Shown here one piece after another: positions 9,670-23,505 of a stretch of 64,000 bases of DNA. Below the pieces are notes generated by a model. It was not told the DNA's origin and ran no database searches. It saw only the letters and a program-made list of their open reading frames with translations. The stretch is from the NCBI RefSeq assembly GCF_002007205.1, contig NZ_LAZS01000005.1, positions 186,001-250,000 on the forward strand, given 5' to 3'. A program made the position numbers and the translations under genes. The DNA is from Ensifer adhaerens (GTDB taxonomy: Bacteria; Pseudomonadota; Alphaproteobacteria; Rhizobiales; Rhizobiaceae). Every line of letters begins with the position of its first letter. The stretch's first letter is position 1.

Positions 9670-10623
9670 ATGGGAATCGAATTGCTCGGGTTTCAGACGA
9701 CGATTGCAAGCCCGATAACGCTCAAGGGAATTGGTGTTCACTCCGGTGCTGAAGTGTCCATCACCTTCCATCCGGCCGAAGCCGATGCGGGCATCGTTTT
9801 CCAGCGCGTTCTCTCCAACGGCCGGATCAGCGAATACAAGGCGGTTTCCTCGCAGGTCGGCAACACCGATCTCTGCACCGTTCTCGGCATGTCGCCGGCC
9901 ACCTCGATCGCCACGATCGAACATGTGATGGCTGCGATCTACGCGCTCGGCCTCGACAACCTCACGGTCGAGGTGCACGGCGCCGAAATGCCGATCATGG
10001 ACGGCAGCTCCGAACCCTTCATCGACGCGATCGAGCATGTTGGCGTGCTCGCCCTTGCGGTCAAGCGCCGCTATATCCGCATCGTCAAGCCGGTGCGCAT
10101 CGAATCGGGCGCCTCCTGGTCGGAGTTCACGCCCTATGACGGTATGCGCTTCGAGGTCGAGATCGATTTCGATTGCCCGCTGATCGGCCGCCAGGCCTGG
10201 AAGGGCGACATGACGCCTTCGGTCTTCAAGCGCGAACTGTCGCGTGCCCGCACCTTCGGCTTCATGCGCGACGTCGAACGCCTCTGGGCGGCCGGCTTTG
10301 CGCTCGGCTCGTCGCTCGAAAACTCCGTCGTCATTTCCGACGACAACACGGTGATCAACGTCGAGGGTTTGCGCTACACCGACGAATTCGTGCGCCACAA
10401 GACGCTCGATGCGGTTGGCGACCTGTCGCTCGCCGGCGCGCCGTTCCTCGGCTGCTACCGTTCCTATCGCGGTGGCCACAAGATGAACGCCAACGCGCTG
10501 AAGGCACTGCTCAGCGATCCGACGGCCTACGAAGTCGTCGAAACTGCGACCCCGCGCCAGCGCACCCGCGCGCGCGATATGGTTGCAGTGGCAGCTCCGG
10601 GCTTCGCGCCCTGGTCCGCATAA
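9670..10623 (+). CDS. lpxC: UDP-3-O-acyl-N-acetylglucosamine deacetylase
   Basis: LpxC is the zinc deacetylase that commits UDP-3-O-acyl-GlcNAc to lipid A synthesis in the cytoplasm. In the 317-residue product the metal ligands are visible: His in IATIEHVMAAIYALG and His/Asp in EFVRHKTLDAVGDLSLAG. The flanking GAEMPIMDGSSEPFIDAI and the C-terminal YRGGHKMNANALKALL, with its catalytic His, are diagnostic. The start MGIELLGFQTTI at 9670 matches the family's N-terminus (TLK..GVGVHSG follows). The gene has its own leader after the ftsZ terminator and ends with its own terminator, so it appears monocistronic. Confidence 0.96.
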   Translation: MGIELLGFQTTIASPITLKGIGVHSGAEVSITFHPAEADAGIVFQRVLSNGRISEYKAVSSQVGNTDLCTVLGMSPATSIATIEHVMAAIYALGLDNLTVEVHGAEMPIMDGSSEPFIDAIEHVGVLALAVKRRYIRIVKPVRIESGASWSEFTPYDGMRFEVEIDFDCPLIGRQAWKGDMTPSVFKRELSRARTFGFMRDVERLWAAGFALGSSLENSVVISDDNTVINVEGLRYTDEFVRHKTLDAVGDLSLAGAPFLGCYRSYRGGHKMNANALKALLSDPTAYEVVETATPRQRTRARDMVAVAAPGFAPWSA

Positions 10624-10650
10624 CAAGAAAAGTCATCATCTCCTCCAGTC

Positions 10651-10675
10651 GCCGGCCGAAAGGCCGGCATTTTCA
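10651..10675 (+). terminator. Rho-independent terminator after lpxC
   Basis: The 7-bp stem GCCGGCC / GGCCGGC with a GAAA tetraloop is followed by ATTTTC, 28 bases after the lpxC stop. Confidence 0.85.
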
Positions 10676-10793
10676 TGATAGAGCTGCCACAAATTTGCAT
10701 GAATCACCGATCATGACGTTGCGGTCTCAAGGTAACTTGCTCTAAAAGCGCATGTCTGGCGGGGTCGCCCGCAGAGTGGAACGGGAATATCCG

Positions 10794-11660
10794 ATGGTTC
10801 TTGCAGTTTCTGTGGATTTGAAAAAGTCAGCGCGCATCGCCGCCGTCATTGTCGCGGCCGTTGCCGGCAGCGCCCTGATTACCGCCTGCCAGAACGATCC
10901 CGATATCGACATCACCAAGCTGACGGCCGAGACCGATCCGCCGGAAGTGCTCTACAACCAGGGCCTTGCCAACCTCAATGCCGGCAAGACGACGGAAGCG
11001 GCGCGCAAGTTCGAAGCGCTCGATCGCCAGCATCCGTTCTCGGAATATGCCCGCAAGGCGCTGGTCATGAACGCCTTCGTTTCCTACCGCAACGGTCAAT
11101 ACCAGGAGGCGATCAACGCCACCGGCCGCTACCTCAATCTCTATCCGCAGTCGGAAGACGCGGCCTACGCGCAGTACATCCAGGGGCTTGCCTATACCAA
11201 GCAGATCCCGGCGGTGACGCAGGACCAGAAGCCGGCGTTCAAGGCGATCGAGGCCATGCAGGCGGTCGTCGACCGCTACCCGGAATCCGAATATGTCGAC
11301 GACGCCAAGTCGAAGATCCGCTTTGCCCGCGACCAGCTGGCCGGCAAGGAAATGCAGGTCGGCCGCTACTATCTGGAGCGCAAGGAATACCTTGCCGCCG
11401 TGTCGCGTTTCCGCGTCGTCATCGAGCAATATCCGAACACCAACCAGGTAGAAGAAGCTCTGGCGCGGCTGACCGAGGCCTATTTCGCGATGGGCGTGAC
11501 CCAGGAGGCGCAGACCGCTGCCGCCGTTCTCGGCCACAATTATCCGGACAGCCAGTGGTACGCCGATTCGTTCAAGCTGCTGCAGTCGAGTGGCCTCGAG
11601 CCACGCGAAAGCGGCAACTCCTGGATCTCGCGTGCCGCCAAGAAACTCGTCGGCGCCTGA
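10794..11660 (+). CDS. bamD: Outer membrane assembly lipoprotein BamD (ComL)
   Basis: BamD is the lipoprotein component of the BAM complex that folds beta-barrels into the outer membrane. The 288-residue protein starts with a lipoprotein signal: basic start, hydrophobic core, then the lipobox ITAC with the acylated Cys near residue 33. Five TPR-like helical repeats follow: [25 protein letters not shown] is cut here into its first unit ([16 protein letters not shown]), then [33 protein letters not shown] and [19 protein letters not shown] 10794 is chosen for the signal peptide; an in-frame ATG at 10752 would add 14 residues. It precedes recN by about 37 bases. Confidence 0.92.
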   Translation: MVLAVSVDLKKSARIAAVIVAAVAGSALITACQNDPDIDITKLTAETDPPEVLYNQGLANLNAGKTTEAARKFEALDRQHPFSEYARKALVMNAFVSYRNGQYQEAINATGRYLNLYPQSEDAAYAQYIQGLAYTKQIPAVTQDQKPAFKAIEAMQAVVDRYPESEYVDDAKSKIRFARDQLAGKEMQVGRYYLERKEYLAAVSRFRVVIEQYPNTNQVEEALARLTEAYFAMGVTQEAQTAAAVLGHNYPDSQWYADSFKLLQSSGLEPRESGNSWISRAAKKLVGA

Positions 11661-11697
11661 TATTTATCGGCGCCCTTCAAGGAAGATATGACCCCGG

Positions 11698-13371
11698 ATG
11701 CTGGCCCAGCTCTCGATCCGCGATATCGTCCTGATTGAACGGCTTGATCTCAATTTCGACGCCGGGCTCTCGGTGCTGACCGGTGAAACCGGGGCCGGCA
11801 AGTCCATCCTTCTCGACAGTCTGTCGCTCGCCCTTGGCGGGCGCGGGGACGGTTCGCTCGTCCGCCACGGCTCCGACAAGGGGCAGGTGACGGCGGTCTT
11901 CGACGTGCCCATGGGTCATTCGGCCCGGCTGATGCTCAGGGAAAACGGCATCGACGACGACGGCGACCTGATCTTCCGCCGCGTGCAGTCGGCCGACGGC
12001 CGCACCAAGGCCTATGTCAACGACCAGCCGATCAGCGTCCAGCTGATGCGCCAGCTCGGCCAGACGCTCGTCGAAATCCACGGACAACACGACGACCGCG
12101 CGCTCGTCGATATCGACGCGCACCGCACGCTTCTCGACGCCTTTGGCGGCACCGCCGACGAGGCGGCGCATGTGAGCGAACTCTATCGCGCCTGGAAGGA
12201 TGCCGAGCGCGGCCTGAAGAAGCACCGCGAGCGGGTCGAGGCGGCTGCGCGCGAGGCGGACTATCTGCGCTCTTCGGTCGAGGAACTGGAGAAGCTGAGC
12301 CCCCGCGACGGTGAAGAGGACGAGCTTGCCGAGAACCGGGCGCGGATGATGAAGGCCGAGCGCATCGCCGGCGACATCAATGAGGCCTCGGAATTCCTGA
12401 ACGGCAACGCCTCGCCGGTTCCGCTGATTGCCTCGCTGGTGCGCCGTCTCGAGCGCAAGAGCCAGGAAGCGCCGGGCCTGCTCGAAGAAACGGTCGAACT
12501 GCTCGACGGTGCGCTCAACCAGCTTTCGGATGCGCAGATGTCGGTGGAACGGGCGCTGCGCAATACCGAATTCGATCCGAAGGAACTGGAGCGGGTGGAG
12601 GAGCGGTTGTTCGCACTGCGCGCCGCCAGCCGCAAATATTCGGTTCCGGTGACGGAACTGCCGGCGCTCGCCGTTCGCATGATATCCGATCTTGCCGATC
12701 TCGACGCCGGCGAGGAAAAGCTGAAGCAGCTCGATGCGCAGGTCGGCGCGGCGCGGGTGGCGTTCGACGCTTCGGCACGCTCGTTGTCGGAAAAGCGTCG
12801 CCATACGGCGACCGCCCTTTCCGACGCTGTCATGGCCGAACTGCCGGCGCTAAAGCTCGAGCGTGCGCGCTTCATGGTCGAGGTGCAAAGCGATCCGTCC
12901 CAGCCGACGGTCGACGGTATCGACCTTGTCGAGTTCCACGTCCAGACCAACCCCGGCACGCGGCCAGGGCCGATCATGAAGGTGGCTTCGGGCGGCGAAC
13001 TCTCGCGCTTTCTCCTGGCGCTGAAGGTGGCGCTGGCCGATCGCGGCTCGGCGCCGACCCTCGTCTTCGACGAAATCGACACCGGTGTCGGCGGTGCGGT
13101 GGCCGATGCCATCGGCCAGCGGCTGAAGCGGCTTTCCGGCACGGTGCAGGTGCTCTCCGTCACCCACGCGCCGCAGGTTGCCGCGCGGGCCGCCACGCAT
13201 CTCTTGATCTCCAAGGGGCCTTCGGCCGAAAAGGCCGAGATGATTTCCACCCGTGTCGCCCGCATGGACGACAAGGCGCGCACCGAGGAAATCGCCCGCA
13301 TGCTTGCCGGCGCCTCGATCACCGAAGAGGCGAGGGCGGCTGCCGCTCGCCTGCTCTCCGGCAACGGCTAG
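11698..13371 (+). CDS. recN: DNA repair protein RecN
   Basis: RecN is an SMC-like ATPase that acts on double-strand breaks in recombinational repair. The 557-residue protein has an N-terminal Walker A (GETGAGKSILLDSL near residue 30), the Q-loop region HGQHDDRALVD, a central coiled coil rich in Glu, Arg and Leu (roughly residues 160-360), and C-terminal signature SGGELSRFLLALK with Walker B LVFDEIDTGVGG. The start MLAQLSIRDIVLIERL is the usual RecN beginning. A hairpin (13381-13396) without a T run follows the stop. Position after bamD is the usual rhizobial order. Confidence 0.96.
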   Translation: MLAQLSIRDIVLIERLDLNFDAGLSVLTGETGAGKSILLDSLSLALGGRGDGSLVRHGSDKGQVTAVFDVPMGHSARLMLRENGIDDDGDLIFRRVQSADGRTKAYVNDQPISVQLMRQLGQTLVEIHGQHDDRALVDIDAHRTLLDAFGGTADEAAHVSELYRAWKDAERGLKKHRERVEAAAREADYLRSSVEELEKLSPRDGEEDELAENRARMMKAERIAGDINEASEFLNGNASPVPLIASLVRRLERKSQEAPGLLEETVELLDGALNQLSDAQMSVERALRNTEFDPKELERVEERLFALRAASRKYSVPVTELPALAVRMISDLADLDAGEEKLKQLDAQVGAARVAFDASARSLSEKRRHTATALSDAVMAELPALKLERARFMVEVQSDPSQPTVDGIDLVEFHVQTNPGTRPGPIMKVASGGELSRFLLALKVALADRGSAPTLVFDEIDTGVGGAVADAIGQRLKRLSGTVQVLSVTHAPQVAARAATHLLISKGPSAEKAEMISTRVARMDDKARTEEIARMLAGASITEEARAAAARLLSGNG

Positions 13372-13522
13372 ATCGTCCTGCCGCCAACATTGGCGGCTGA
13401 AGGATGCGATGTCTTCAAGTGTTCATCCGACCCCACGGCCTTCGGCTTCCTAAGCCTTTTGGTTGAATTGTTGCGCCGCTGCACCCGTGTTCTATTTCCT
13501 CTGCGGTTGGGGCACTTCGGGC

Positions 13523-14509
13523 ATGTGGGAGAAACTTCAGCATAGACTGGAGATCCGGTTTGCGCAGATGCGTGCGCATCCGGAACTGATCCTGCTCATC
13601 GCGCTCGCCTATGCCGGCCTCATCCTGACGATAAGGGAAGCGAACCAGGAACTGGGCGGCTTCGGGGTGTTCGCGTGCGTTGCGATCGCCGTGATTGCAG
13701 CATCTCTTGTCGCAAGGCTACGACACGCCTGGCAGTTCATGCCGGAGGAGGAGGCCGCTCCTCAGCCGCCGAACGCGGACGAAGCCACGCCGCTGGCGCT
13801 TGTGGCGCCCTGTGCGCAAGGGGACCGTTCCTATCTTGTCCGCGTCCCGGCGCCGACGGCGGTCGCCTATGAGGTCGTCCGCAAGGCACAGGATGTGTTT
13901 CGCAGCGGCGCGATCGATCCCGAAGAGGATATGAGAGCGTTCCATTCCGACCCCTACAGCCTGATCTGCCTGCAGGACCCCGACGGCAACATCTTCGGCT
14001 TCATCGACTACTACGCCTTCGAGAAGAACCACTTCAAACTGTTCCTGCAGGGGCATTATGCCTTCGACAATCTGCTGGCGAGCGGACTGCTTGCCCATCC
14101 GCAGGCGCGAAAGGCGAAGGTCGTCTATCTCGCGACCATCCTCAATCTCAGCTTTCTCCTCGATTCCATGCGTGCCGAGCGCCGCCGGCAGAACGGCATT
14201 CTCGTCTGGGCGACGGTTTCGGCGATCCTCGAACACCACAGGTTCCCGCCCGATGGCATCGACATCTACAGTATCGGCTGGGACAAGGGCGGTGCTGCGA
14301 TCCTGAAGATGTTCGGCCTGCAGCCGGTAAGCCGGGTGATGCGCGGCCAGGCGGAAGGAAAATGGATCTACTGCAGGCGTGGCGTCCACAGGCGGGACCT
14401 GGAGGCCATCCGCGCCCGCTACCAGAAGCGCTACGAACGCTTGTGCGAGCTGGATGTCAGGCCGCTTGCCGGCCTCACGCCTGATATCGCCAATGCCACG
14501 GGCGCGTGA
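13523..14509 (+). CDS. Unrecognised membrane-anchored protein, possible GNAT-like domain
   Basis: I do not recognise this gene with certainty. The 328-residue product (20 more if the upstream in-frame ATG at 13463 is used) has two adjacent hydrophobic helices in the first ~70 residues (PELILLIALAYAGLILTI and FACVAIAVIAASLVA), then a soluble C-terminal domain. The block PYSLICLQDPDGNIFGFIDYYAF and the later YSIGWDKGGAAILKMFGLQ have the beta-strand/turn rhythm of acetyltransferase folds, which is only a suggestion. It sits between recN and ligA on the same strand, 75 bases before ligA. Coding use resembles its neighbours, so it is likely real. Confidence 0.75.
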   Translation: MWEKLQHRLEIRFAQMRAHPELILLIALAYAGLILTIREANQELGGFGVFACVAIAVIAASLVARLRHAWQFMPEEEAAPQPPNADEATPLALVAPCAQGDRSYLVRVPAPTAVAYEVVRKAQDVFRSGAIDPEEDMRAFHSDPYSLICLQDPDGNIFGFIDYYAFEKNHFKLFLQGHYAFDNLLASGLLAHPQARKAKVVYLATILNLSFLLDSMRAERRRQNGILVWATVSAILEHHRFPPDGIDIYSIGWDKGGAAILKMFGLQPVSRVMRGQAEGKWIYCRRGVHRRDLEAIRARYQKRYERLCELDVRPLAGLTPDIANATGA

Positions 14510-16738
<2,229 letters not shown>

Positions 16739-16771
16739 TCCCCGCCGATCGGGCGTGATCAGCCTGCGTGG

Positions 16772-17425
16772 TTACGCCTGCCGGCTATCGTAATCTTCGG
16801 ACGCGGCTTTCAGAGCGGCGATATCGTCGGCGCAGATGAAGGGGCGCAGTTCGTCGAACTTTGCCCGTTCCCAACGGTAGATGCCGAGCGCAAGCAGCGT
16901 CTCGACGTCGGCCGCGGGGAAACGCTGGCGCACGGGGCGGGCAGGGTTCCCCGCAACGATGGTGTAGGGTGCAACGTCCTTCGTCACGATGGCGCCCGAC
17001 GCGACGACGGCGCCTTCACCAAGAGTGACACCCGGCATGATCATGGCGCGCATGCCTATCCAGGCGCCGTCGCCGATAATGGTGTCGCCCTTGCCGACAT
17101 AGGCTTCGCCGATCACGTCGACGAAGGGATAGAGGCTCACCCAATCGGTGCGATGGGTGTGGTTGCCGCCCATGAGGATCACCGCCTCGGCGCCGATCGC
17201 GACATAGTCGCCGATCCGCAACTGGTCGATCGGCCATTGCGGCTCCCAGGCCTTGAGGCTGTAGTCGTCGCCATAGAGGTAGCGAACTACACTGTCCTCG
17301 AAGGAACCGGTCCAGGCGTTGCTGTAGTAGCTGTTGGTGCCACGCACGTGAATGTTCGGGTTGCGCACGGTCTCGTGCAAGAGCTCGACCTTGGACCAGT
17401 GCTTGGCTTCGACCTTCGTGGACAT
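16772..17425 (-). CDS. CatB-like xenobiotic O-acetyltransferase (hexapeptide repeat)
   Basis: A 217-residue left-handed beta-helix acetyltransferase resembling the CatB/Vat group, which acetylate chloramphenicol or streptogramins with acetyl-CoA in the cytoplasm. The sequence shows YYSNAWTGSFEDSVVRYLYGD, cut here to YYSNAWTGSF, then IGDYVAIGAEAVILMGGNHTH with the catalytic-type His in GGNHTHRTDW, followed by hexapeptide turns IGDGAWIGMRAMIMPGV and LGEGAVVASGAIVTKD, and the family end NPARPVRQRF. The start at 17425 has GAGGT 6 bases upstream; the frame extends upstream without support. Many chromosomal homologues have unknown physiological substrates, so resistance is not implied. Confidence 0.85.
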   Translation of the reverse strand: MSTKVEAKHWSKVELLHETVRNPNIHVRGTNSYYSNAWTGSFEDSVVRYLYGDDYSLKAWEPQWPIDQLRIGDYVAIGAEAVILMGGNHTHRTDWVSLYPFVDVIGEAYVGKGDTIIGDGAWIGMRAMIMPGVTLGEGAVVASGAIVTKDVAPYTIVAGNPARPVRQRFPAADVETLLALGIYRWERAKFDELRPFICADDIAALKAASEDYDSRQA

Positions 17426-17571
17426 GGGATACCTCATTCCTGCATGCTTGCGAGCGAAGCTGTGCCTCGCGCGCCATTCGTCTGCGCTCCCCACTATCGG
17501 GTTTTCTGGACGCTTTCTTCTCAAATCGGGGCCAGTCGCATGCTTCGGCCGGCACTGCGATCATTCGATCA

Positions 17572-17606
17572 CACAAAAACGCCCGCCGCTTTCGGCGGCG
17601 GGCGCT
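17572..17606 (-). terminator. Rho-independent terminator after the VOC gene
   Basis: A 10-bp GC stem CGCCCGCCGC with its complement around a TTTC loop (17580-17604) is followed on the minus strand by TTTTTGTG. It ends the VOC gene transcript before the CatB-like gene. Confidence 0.82.
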
Positions 17607-17631
17607 GGGCTGGTGGCGTTGTCTTGGAAAA

Positions 17632-18039
17632 TCAGCCCTGCTGCTGGGCTGCTTCCTGGTCCATCCACATGAATTCCCAGACGTGACCGTCGAGGTCCTG
17701 GAAGGAGATGCCGTACATGAATCCGTAGTCGAGCGCCGGCTTCCACGGCTTGGCGCCGGCGGCGAGCGCCTTGGCGAGCATGTCGTCGACTTCGGCGCGG
17801 CTGGAAGCGGAAAGGGCGGTGATGACTTCTGTGCCCTTCCTGGCGTCGCTGATTTCGCCGGTGATGAAGTCGCGGAACTTCGGCTCGGTCAGAAGCATGA
17901 CGAAAATATTGTCCGAGATCACCGTGCAGGCGGCGGTCTCATCGGAGAACTGCTCGTTGAAGGTGAAGCCGAGGGCGGCGAAGAACGCGCGCGACGCCTT
18001 GAGATCCTTGACCGGCAGGTTTACGAAAATCATGCGCAT
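17632..18039 (-). CDS. VOC-family (glyoxalase/bleomycin-resistance fold) protein
   Basis: A 135-residue single-module VOC protein. MRMIFVNLPVKDLKASRAFFAALGF is its first beta-alpha unit (quoted in part: IFVNLPVKDLKASRAFF), and the C-terminal unit ends FQDLDGHVWEFMWMD, the common end of this metal-binding fold with the conserved Glu. Similar rhizobial proteins are annotated as glyoxalase or lactoylglutathione lyase relatives, but the reaction is unknown. AAGGAG lies 6-7 bases before the ATG at 18039, and the upstream in-frame extension lacks a ribosome site. It is monocistronic with a strong terminator. Confidence 0.87.
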   Translation of the reverse strand: MRMIFVNLPVKDLKASRAFFAALGFTFNEQFSDETAACTVISDNIFVMLLTEPKFRDFITGEISDARKGTEVITALSASSRAEVDDMLAKALAAGAKPWKPALDYGFMYGISFQDLDGHVWEFMWMDQEAAQQQG

Positions 18040-18308
18040 GAAATGCTCCTTGGAATGGATTTTGTGTTTTACGGATCTGATCACTTCGTAGTTTCGACGA
18101 AACCGCGGAGCGATCCAACTCTTTGATTGGCGCAACTCCCGACGGAAAACCGCGTCGCACTTTTCCTGGAGTTGCCCTAAGGACGAATGCCGGTCGACGA
18201 TCCCGACAGCGGCTCAAAGATTTTTTTTTTGAGCCTGGGAGATGTGGGGTGCATGCAAAGGTTTTCAACAGCAATTTCTGGTCGCGCCGAGAAGCCGGTC
18301 TGTCGCGA

Positions 18309-19202
<894 letters not shown>

Positions 19203-19327
19203 TCATGAACACCTCTCATAGGTCCATGCCGTTTATACCATCTAATCGCTGGCGCCAGCCACGACTAAATTGTGCAGAGCAGCAAGACAGCCGGCGGATC
19301 GCCCGGGTCTGCCAAGGAGAAGACGTC

Positions 19328-19732
19328 ATGGACATCAGGAGAAGCGGTTCGCAACCCTCGGCCAAGGGGCCGGAAGACTGGTTTAGCGGCACGGTTCGCA
19401 TCGACCCGCTGTTTCCGGTGCGCGAACCGGCGCGCGCTGCCGGCAATACCGTCACTTTCGAGCCCGGCGCCCGCACGGCCTGGCACACGCATCCGCTCGG
19501 ACAGGTGCTAATCGTCGTTTCCGGACTTGGCCGCGTCCAACGGGCGGGTGGGCCGGTCGAAATCATCCGGCCGGGCGACGTCATCTGGTTCGAGCCGGGC
19601 GAAAAACACTGGCACGGGGCCGCGCCGACGACCGCCATGACCCATATCGCCATCCAGGAGTCCCTCGACGGCAAGGCGGTCGACTGGATGGCGAAGGTGA
19701 CCGACACCGAATACGGCGCGGAGGCGAAGTAG
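19328..19732 (+). CDS. Cupin-domain protein
   Basis: A 134-residue single-domain cupin. Motif 1 is seen in [21 protein letters not shown] with two His for the metal (quoted part [13 protein letters not shown]), and motif 2 in [19 protein letters not shown]. The C-terminal [14 protein letters not shown] is shared with cupins linked to carboxymuconolactone decarboxylase-like proteins. AAGGAG lies 8 bases before ATG 19328. It is probably the first gene of a unit with the aldo/keto reductase 59 bases downstream and under the divergent LysR regulator. The reaction is unknown. Confidence 0.88.
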   Translation: MDIRRSGSQPSAKGPEDWFSGTVRIDPLFPVREPARAAGNTVTFEPGARTAWHTHPLGQVLIVVSGLGRVQRAGGPVEIIRPGDVIWFEPGEKHWHGAAPTTAMTHIAIQESLDGKAVDWMAKVTDTEYGAEAK

Positions 19733-19776
19733 CCTGCCAGACTTGCCGCTCGAAGTCCTTCGACTTCGCGGCCTGA

Positions 19777-20769
<993 letters not shown>

Positions 20770-20861
20770 GCGGCGAGGCGCGCAAGTGATCGGCGTCGCT
20801 TGCTGAAGGGGGCATCGCGCTCTCGGCGTAAGTCGCGGAGAGAATTCGGCCTTGAAATCCT

Positions 20862-20977
20862 CCCTCATTCCTGTGCTTGTCACAGGAATCCAGAAGCCCA
20901 AGTCCTTGGGCTAGTCGTCCTTTGACCCGACGGACGTCGGGTCGCTGGATCACCGCCACGAGGGCGAGGATGAGGGG
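20862..20977. repeat. Intergenic palindromic repeat (RIME-like)
   Basis: The left arm CTCATTCCTGTGCTTGTCAC and the right arm ending near 20977 are imperfect inverted copies, with inner palindromes AGCCCAAGTCCTTGGGCT and CCCGACGGACGTCGGG. This occupies most of the 276-base gap between the aldo/keto reductase and the convergent small secreted protein gene. Confidence 0.55.
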
Positions 20978-21045
20978 AGAGTGAGGCGCCTTTCGCGCCC
21001 CATGAGGACTTTGGATAACTCCGAAGTTACTTCGAGTGCAGCCAA

Positions 21046-21345
21046 CTATTTCACAGTGCAGACCCCATTGGCCCCGCCCTTGCCGGTGTAGGAGACGCTG
21101 GACGTTCCATCGGGATTGATGCTGAGAGAGATGGTGACGCCGGCGCCCTTGGCCTCGTAATAGTTCTCGTTGAACACCTTCAGCTTGGCTTCCTTGCCGT
21201 TGATGTAGATCGGGCCGCCCTCATCGGCGTGAACATCGATCTTGCCGGGGCAGGTGGCGTTGACGAGCGGGATCTTGGCTTCGGCCGCACCGGCCAAGGC
21301 AAGCGTCGGAAGAAGAATGCCGAGAAGGCGCAGGCAGGGTTTCAT
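21046..21345 (-). CDS. Small secreted protein of unknown function
   Basis: A 99-residue protein that I do not recognise. It begins with a Sec-type signal peptide (LLGILLPTLALAGAAEA, cleavage probably after AEA near residue 23). The mature part is about 76 residues, soluble and beta-rich, with two Cys (ATCPGKI and NGVCTV) that could form a disulfide in the periplasm. Short repeats of GGPIYINGKEAKLKVF type suggest a small beta-sandwich. It is a single gene convergent with the aldo/keto reductase and divergent from panC. Confidence 0.75.
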   Translation of the reverse strand: MKPCLRLLGILLPTLALAGAAEAKIPLVNATCPGKIDVHADEGGPIYINGKEAKLKVFNENYYEAKGAGVTISLSINPDGTSSVSYTGKGGANGVCTVK

Positions 21346-21594
21346 CTCGCTCTCCAGCGTGGGTTGCAGGTGGCATCGATGGCCAACCGTGACAGGCTGC
21401 CGGTGGAAGTCAAGCGCGGCTGAGCGTCACGAAGCTGTCATCAATCCGATTGTTTTTTTGCGCTGCACAAGATAGAGGATTGCAGCCGAATTTTATGCAA
21501 ATGCCTTTTCGCGGAGCAGGTCGCGGCCATCTCCGAAGGTAGCGCGCCAGCACCCCAAAGGTCAGGGCGCCGGCGCGGATTGGAGGGTCCGGAG

Positions 21595-22470
21595 ATGAAG
21601 ACGTTCACCACCATCGCCGAGCTGCGTGCAGCGCTTGCCGAGCATAGACGCGCCGCCAAGACGGTCGGCTTCGTGCCGACCATGGGCTACCTGCATGTCG
21701 GCCATATGGAGTTGATGCGCCGGGCCCGCGAGGAAAACGACATCGTCGTTGCCAGCATCTTCGTCAATCCGCTGCAGTTCGGCGCCAACGAGGATCTTTC
21801 CAAATATCCGCGCGATCTCGCCCGCGACCAGGCGATGCTCGAAGAGGGCAATGTCGACTATCTCTTTGCCCCCGGTGTTGCCGACATGTATCCGCGACCG
21901 ATGGAAACGGTGGTCGACGTGCCGACGCTTGGCAGCGAGCTCGAGGGCTCCGTGCGCCCCGGTCATTTCGCCGGCGTTGCCACCGTCGTCACCAAGCTCT
22001 TCAACATCGTCCAGCCGGACCGCGCCTATTTCGGCGAGAAGGATTTCCAGCAGTTACAGATCATCCGCCGCATGGTCGACGATCTCGCCCAGCCGGTCAC
22101 TGTCATCGGCGTACCGACGGTGCGCGAGGCCGACGGGCTCGCCTGTTCGTCGCGCAATGTCTACCTGACGGCAGACGAGCGCCGCGCCGCGGCGATCGTG
22201 CCGAAGGCGCTGGATGAAGCGGCGCGTTTTGTCGCCTCCGGCGTCAGCGACGTGACGACGCTTGAAAAGGCCGTCACCGAATTTCTTTCGAGCGAGCCGC
22301 TGGCCAGGCCCGAAGTCGTGGCCGTACGCGATCCGGAGACGCTGGAGACGATCGAGACGATCGGCGACCGGCCGGTGCTGCTGCTTCTCTTCGTCCGCTT
22401 CGGCACGACGAAGCTGCTCGACAACCGCGTGATCGCCCCGAAATCCGCGTCATTCAAAAAGGTTGCCTGA
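21595..22470 (+). CDS. panC: Pantothenate synthetase
   Basis: PanC condenses pantoate with beta-alanine using ATP, the last step of pantothenate synthesis. The 291-residue cytoplasmic enzyme has [21 protein letters not shown] (the HIGH-like motif, here HVGH), [40 protein letters not shown] quoted as [14 protein letters not shown], and the KMSKS-like [15 protein letters not shown] lies 7 bases upstream of ATG 21595. panB follows immediately (1 base after the stop), so the two form an operon. Confidence 0.96.
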   Translation: MKTFTTIAELRAALAEHRRAAKTVGFVPTMGYLHVGHMELMRRAREENDIVVASIFVNPLQFGANEDLSKYPRDLARDQAMLEEGNVDYLFAPGVADMYPRPMETVVDVPTLGSELEGSVRPGHFAGVATVVTKLFNIVQPDRAYFGEKDFQQLQIIRRMVDDLAQPVTVIGVPTVREADGLACSSRNVYLTADERRAAAIVPKALDEAARFVASGVSDVTTLEKAVTEFLSSEPLARPEVVAVRDPETLETIETIGDRPVLLLLFVRFGTTKLLDNRVIAPKSASFKKVA

Positions 22471-22471
22471 C

Positions 22472-23293
22472 ATGAGCGTGCAGTCCCAGAAGCGCCGGCT
22501 CAGCCCCGCCAATATCGAAGCGCTGAAGGGCGAGCGCCCGATCGTCAGCCTGACGGCCTATACGACGCCGATCGCAAGGCTGCTCGATCCGCATGTGGAT
22601 TTCCTGCTGGTCGGCGATTCCGTCGGCATGGTGCTCTACGGTCTTGATACGACCGTCGGGGTGACGCTCGAAATGATGATCGCCCACGGCCAGGCGGTCA
22701 TGCGCGGCTCGCAGCAGGCCTGCGTGGTCATCGACATGCCCTTCGGTTCCTACCAGGAATCGAAGGAGCAGGCGTACCGCAGTGCGGCGCGTATCCTGAA
22801 GGAAACCGGCTGCAGCGCGGTGAAGCTCGAAGGCGGGGCGGAAATGGCCGAGACGGTCGAGTTCCTCGTCAACCGCGGTATCCCGGTGCTCGGCCATGTC
22901 GGCCTGATGCCGCAGCTCGTCAACACGACAGGCGGCTACCGGTCGGTCGGCCGCAACGACAAGGAAGTGGCAAAGATCCGCCGCGACGCCAAGGCGATCG
23001 ACGATGCCGGTGCTTTTGGCATCGTGATCGAGGGCACGGTCGAGCCGGTCGCCCGCGAGATCACGGCCGAGTTGCGCTCGCCGACCATCGGCATCGGCGC
23101 ATCGCCCGCCTGTGACGGCCAGATCCTCGTCTCTGACGACATGCTCGGTCTCTTCAACGACTTCAAGCCGCGCTTCGTCAAGCACTTCGCCGAGCTTGCC
23201 CCGGCAATCTCCAAGGCAGCCGAGGACTATGCGGCCGAGGTGAAGGCGCGGACCTTCCCGGGTATCGAGCACACGTTCCAGGTCAAGAAATAA
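22472..23293 (+). CDS. panB: 3-methyl-2-oxobutanoate hydroxymethyltransferase
   Basis: PanB transfers a hydroxymethyl group from 5,10-methylene-THF to ketoisovalerate, making ketopantoate. The 273-residue TIM-barrel enzyme shows [19 protein letters not shown] with the metal-binding [10 protein letters not shown], the signature region [20 protein letters not shown] (exactly 20 quoted), [13 protein letters not shown], and the catalytic-Glu block [16 protein letters not shown]. The ATG is 2 bases past the panC stop (TGACATG). A terminator follows, so the operon is panC-panB. Confidence 0.96.
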   Translation: MSVQSQKRRLSPANIEALKGERPIVSLTAYTTPIARLLDPHVDFLLVGDSVGMVLYGLDTTVGVTLEMMIAHGQAVMRGSQQACVVIDMPFGSYQESKEQAYRSAARILKETGCSAVKLEGGAEMAETVEFLVNRGIPVLGHVGLMPQLVNTTGGYRSVGRNDKEVAKIRRDAKAIDDAGAFGIVIEGTVEPVAREITAELRSPTIGIGASPACDGQILVSDDMLGLFNDFKPRFVKHFAELAPAISKAAEDYAAEVKARTFPGIEHTFQVKK

Positions 23294-23332
23294 GACGCGG
23301 TTGCGCCCAAGGCATCCAAGATCTTGATATTC

Positions 23333-23367
23333 TGCGCACCGGTTTCTTGATCGGTGCGCATTTTGTT
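23333..23367 (+). terminator. Rho-independent terminator after panB
   Basis: A 9-bp stem TGCGCACCG / CGGTGCGCA, with a short loop, is followed by TTTTGTT. It lies 40 bases after the panB stop. Confidence 0.85.
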
Positions 23368-23505
23368 CAAGCCTTGTTCGGGCAAGGCATCATAAAATTC
23401 AATCAATGTATCAGCGCATTTGAATTGTTGCCGGGGGCGCAAGCGCCTATCAGTCCGGCACCGGCCGCACGGCGCACTCGTTCGTCTCGGCCGGCGGAGG
23501 TTTCC

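Noticed and set aside
18205-18236. Terminator-like GGCTCAAA / TTTGAGCC with an internal T run
   Set aside because: The T run lies in the loop rather than after the stem, so it does not look like a functional terminator for either neighbour.
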